This document shows positions 61,930 to 64,000 of a stretch of DNA of 64,000 nucleotides, in pieces (position 1 is the first letter of the stretch; every line of letters starts with the position of its first letter). This DNA comes from Hymenobacter fodinae. GTDB lineage: Bacteria > Bacteroidota > Bacteroidia > Cytophagales > Hymenobacteraceae. The stretch is from positions 248,001-312,000 of the forward strand of contig NZ_SRLA01000006.1 of NCBI RefSeq assembly GCF_004745825.1, in the 5' to 3' direction. Under the pieces are notes generated by a model, which saw nothing but the letters and a program-made list of their open reading frames with translations, was not told the DNA's origin and did not search any database. The translations under genes and the position numbers were made by a program.

Positions 61930-63156
61930 CTAATTCGCACTAATAGTGTGGACCTGATCTAAAAATGATTTGATAACAATGTTCCGGTCAAACTGATGAA
62001 CATAGTTGTAAGCATTTGATTTATATATTTCGAAATCGTGTTGTTTTTTTAAATATTTAGTCAGTAAAGATTCCATTTGGTCTATGTCGCCAAATTCGGA
62101 AGAAATGCCTAGCTCGTTGTGTGTAATGACCTTGTAAATCTCAGAATCCTTGTCGGCTGATATAAAAATCAGCTTTGCCTTAGCCATAATTCCTAAGAGC
62201 TTAGACGGGAAATATACATCTCCCGAATCTTTCTTCTGAGATAGGAAAACTATATCGGCATCAGTTAAGAAATTAAAATAGTCTTCTTGATTTAGAAAAT
62301 CAATAAAATGTAAGTTTGGAATATTCTTTTGCTGGGCGTATGATTTAAGATTGTCTAAATCTCCTCCTTGACCAATAATTAAGAAGGTTAAGTCGTCACG
62401 GTCTCTGAATCTTTCACTTAAGTCGATCAATACCGAAAGGCCTTGCTTTATCCCAATATTGCCAGCATAGCCAATAATGGTTTTGTCGCGGTACTGCGGA
62501 AACTTCTCCCGGAACTTGCCCTGCAAGCCTTTGTCTTTAGCTTCGGCAACATCAATCCAGTTAGGCCACAAATAGATTTTCTCGTCCTCAATTCCCTTTC
62601 GCTTAATTAAATCTAGCATGCCAGTGGAAATAGAAGTGGTCAGGTCGGCCTTTTTGTAGCTGTACTTCTCAATTCCATTCATGATTTCAACGATGGGTAG
62701 CTTGCCCACCATACCCAATGACTTGGCCGCATCTAGCTGCAGGTCTTGCACATTGATGATGAGCTTAGCCCCCCATAGCTTTTGAAACAGGGTGCCCATG
62801 AGGCCTAGGTTAATAGGCGTTGTAAACAGGACAATAGTATCGTGCTTGCCTGCTCGCAAGAAGTTGATGAAGGCAAACGTGATAAAGGAAATCTCCTGCA
62901 CCATGCGGGTGAGGGTGGTTACCTTCTTGGGCACGTAGAGGTAGCCCCGCAGCACCTTGATATTCTTGTACATATCGGTGCGGAAAAGCTTGCCCTTGTC
63001 CTCTGGGCGCTTCACCCACTTAGGATACCAAGAAAAGCCCGTTACGGCGGTTACCTCGTGCCCTTGCTCCGCGGCGTACGTCGCGAAGTCAGTGGCATAC
63101 AAGGAAATGCCACTGTGGTCGGGCGCAAACGTCATACTGCTGACTAGAATTTTCAT
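61930..63156 (-). CDS. Glycosyltransferase family 4
   Basis: A 408-residue GT-B glycosyltransferase resembling WcaI/WbuB. The N-terminal domain starts KILVSSMTFAPDHSGISLYA; the C-terminal domain shows IIGYAGNIGIKQG and VFLSQKKDSGDVYFPSKL with the nucleotide-binding glutamate/serine region. It builds surface polysaccharide. A2-base-poor codons make its left part visibly more AT-rich than the upstream housekeeping genes, as often in such clusters. Next to the epimerase (105-base gap) and the SGNH hydrolase (69-base gap). Confidence 0.9.
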   Translation of the reverse strand: MKILVSSMTFAPDHSGISLYATDFATYAAEQGHEVTAVTGFSWYPKWVKRPEDKGKLFRTDMYKNIKVLRGYLYVPKKVTTLTRMVQEISFITFAFINFLRAGKHDTIVLFTTPINLGLMGTLFQKLWGAKLIINVQDLQLDAAKSLGMVGKLPIVEIMNGIEKYSYKKADLTTSISTGMLDLIKRKGIEDEKIYLWPNWIDVAEAKDKGLQGKFREKFPQYRDKTIIGYAGNIGIKQGLSVLIDLSERFRDRDDLTFLIIGQGGDLDNLKSYAQQKNIPNLHFIDFLNQEDYFNFLTDADIVFLSQKKDSGDVYFPSKLLGIMAKAKLIFISADKDSEIYKVITHNELGISSEFGDIDQMESLLTKYLKKQHDFEIYKSNAYNYVHQFDRNIVIKSFLDQVHTISAN

Positions 63157-63225
63157 AATCCGGAGGGGGTATGGTCGCTCACGAAGTGTAGGCCAGGGCA
63201 GGGCCCAGCCACTGATAGCCGCGGG

Positions 63226-64000
63226 CTAGTACTGCGACTTTAGGATGGAGTACAGGTGGCGTTGTCCCTTATCGGATAAATGAATACCATCCCGGTAATC
63301 ATCTTCCTGAAAGGCGTAATCCAGTTCCTTGATGAGAGGAATATGATGCTGTGCGCAAAACGCAATGATTTCGGCTCCTTGAGAATTATAAGCGCCTCGC
63401 TTCAATTCTTCTTGATCGGCGTGTAAATAAATTAGAAGTGGAATTTTAGCGCTATCTGCATACGCCGCGAAATGGCTAAACCCGCTGTTAAAATGCATGC
63501 CTTCTTGATACTTGCTAATTAGCAAGTTGTCGTTTTTGCTCGGTGTCTTGGTTTCTTGTGGTGCAATATATTGCGCTATGTACCGCGGATATAAATACCG
63601 ATCAAATAGCTCGGTTATGCCAAAGGCGTATTGCTTAGTTGGGTAGCTGGGAATTACGCCAACAATTTTTTCAAAGTTCATGTTGTCGTAAGCATCGTGT
63701 GAGCTTACAACTAATAATATTTTTTTAGCACCGAAATTGCCGTATTTTTTAAGGTAGGCGTAGCAGTTGTCTGGCCCCCACGATCCGGCAGCAATATTCG
63801 TGACCAGTATGTTTTGCTTGTTTTTCTTGGTTAGGTAATTTGTTAGCAGCGTAGTGGCTAAACTGTCTTGGTCAGTTTGAACCCCGCCGTTAAGTACTGA
63901 GTCGCCAAAGCCTAATATAACTTCAGAATCAGCGGCCGTGATTTCTCGGTTGCGTTGAGAATAAGAATTGTAAAAATTATTTTTTAAAAACCGATAACGC
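63226..64000 (-). CDS. SGNH/GDSL-like hydrolase, 5' end outside the window
   Basis: The frame is open to the window edge; the part seen is 257 residues. GFGDSVLNGG is the block I nucleophile motif (GDS), GSWGPDN is a plausible block III, and DGIHLSDKGQRHL near the end is the block V Asp-x-x-His pair. The first visible residues (RYRFLKNNFYNSYSQR) suit the part just after an N-terminal membrane anchor. The family includes O-acetyl esterases and acetyltransferases of surface polysaccharides, which fits the cluster. The AT-rich codon use is like the GT4 gene. An internal ATG at 63681 would cut off the catalytic serine and is not the start. Confidence 0.82.
   Translation of the reverse strand, partial: RYRFLKNNFYNSYSQRNREITAADSEVILGFGDSVLNGGVQTDQDSLATTLLTNYLTKKNKQNILVTNIAAGSWGPDNCYAYLKKYGNFGAKKILLVVSSHDAYDNMNFEKIVGVIPSYPTKQYAFGITELFDRYLYPRYIAQYIAPQETKTPSKNDNLLISKYQEGMHFNSGFSHFAAYADSAKIPLLIYLHADQEELKRGAYNSQGAEIIAFCAQHHIPLIKELDYAFQEDDYRDGIHLSDKGQRHLYSILKSQY

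Larger units (their letters stand above)
117..62808. repeat. Iterated heptamer GGCCTAG/CTAGGCC, dispersed through the window
   Basis: Reading the sequence by eye I counted about 86 loci with CTAGGCC or its complement GGCCTAG, from 117 to 62802. They fall inside genes on both strands, in gaps and at stop codons (for example 1596 and 13253, where the TAG is the stop). Many share the longer form TGGCCTAG or AGTGGCCTAG. Eight loci are palindromic doubles such as GGCCTAGGCC (14252, 37988, 41411, 58974, 60762). The two orientations are about equal, so the motif is not polar. Base composition alone would predict roughly a dozen sites. Role unknown. Confidence 0.75.

Noticed and set aside
1..64000. 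Defence island, CRISPR array, prophage, integron, rRNA or tRNA genes
   Set aside because: No regularly spaced repeats, no Cas, restriction-modification, toxin-antitoxin or phage structural genes and no tRNA-like cloverleaf were seen.

Overview
The window is chromosomal DNA of a Bacteroidota bacterium, most likely Hymenobacter or a close relative (Cytophagales). The reasons are: roughly 60% G+C genes with almost no Shine-Dalgarno sequences, a type IX secretion C-terminal domain on an M1 peptidase, many lipoproteins and Ala/Gln-ending signal peptides, Bacteroidota-type promoter boxes (TTTG and TAnnTTTG), and families typical of the group (DUF2147, DUF4920, M61, TapB-like, YHS-CopA). No rRNA, tRNA, CRISPR array, prophage or complete insertion sequence was seen.

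Layout. 0-8.6 kb: M28 peptidase, 2'-5' RNA ligase-like protein, a small AT-hook-like protein beside a 0.9 kb AT-rich non-coding stretch, a subtilisin coupled to a predicted outer-membrane barrel, a lipoprotein and an M23/SH3 lipoprotein. 8.8-14 kb: HMG-CoA lyase, a LutA-like Fe-S protein, dapA, a polysaccharide deacetylase and a rhodanese. 14-24.4 kb: ligA, secreted proteins of unknown role, an orphan haem-copper oxidase subunit III, the M1 peptidase, a GreA-like factor and tandem DUF2147 genes. 24.5-24.9 kb: an apparently free-standing structured RNA with its own promoter and terminator. It carries a 23-codon ORF behind a near-perfect Shine-Dalgarno, which is unusual for this phylum. 25-33.6 kb: C40, M61 and S8 peptidases, kup, an FKBP isomerase and a 45-residue membrane peptide gene. 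34-38.8 kb: a ClC channel, then copA with a cupredoxin gene, and a frameshifted DUF202 gene. 38.9-49 kb: acyl-CoA synthetase, ada, small acidic proteins, an esterase, a ferritin-like gene remnant, a second deacetylase, a serine hydrolase and an OmpA-like protein. 49-60.4 kb: aldo/keto reductase, hydrolases, a lipoprotein-type PBP2, an AraC regulator, an epoxide-hydrolase-like protein and an APC permease. 60.8-64 kb: the edge of a surface-polysaccharide cluster (SDR epimerase, GT4, SGNH hydrolase cut by the window end).

Most genes are monocistronic or in pairs, separated by strong hairpin terminators that often serve both strands. The genes are mainly housekeeping and cell-envelope or secreted functions; I saw no defence island. 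The signals least explained by ordinary genes are the Shine-Dalgarno-bearing RNA at 24.56-24.91 kb, a heptamer GGCCTAG/CTAGGCC found at about 86 places by eye count, a 65-bp AT-rich palindrome at 46.7 kb, several palindromic intergenic repeats, and three reading-frame breaks in otherwise well-preserved small genes.
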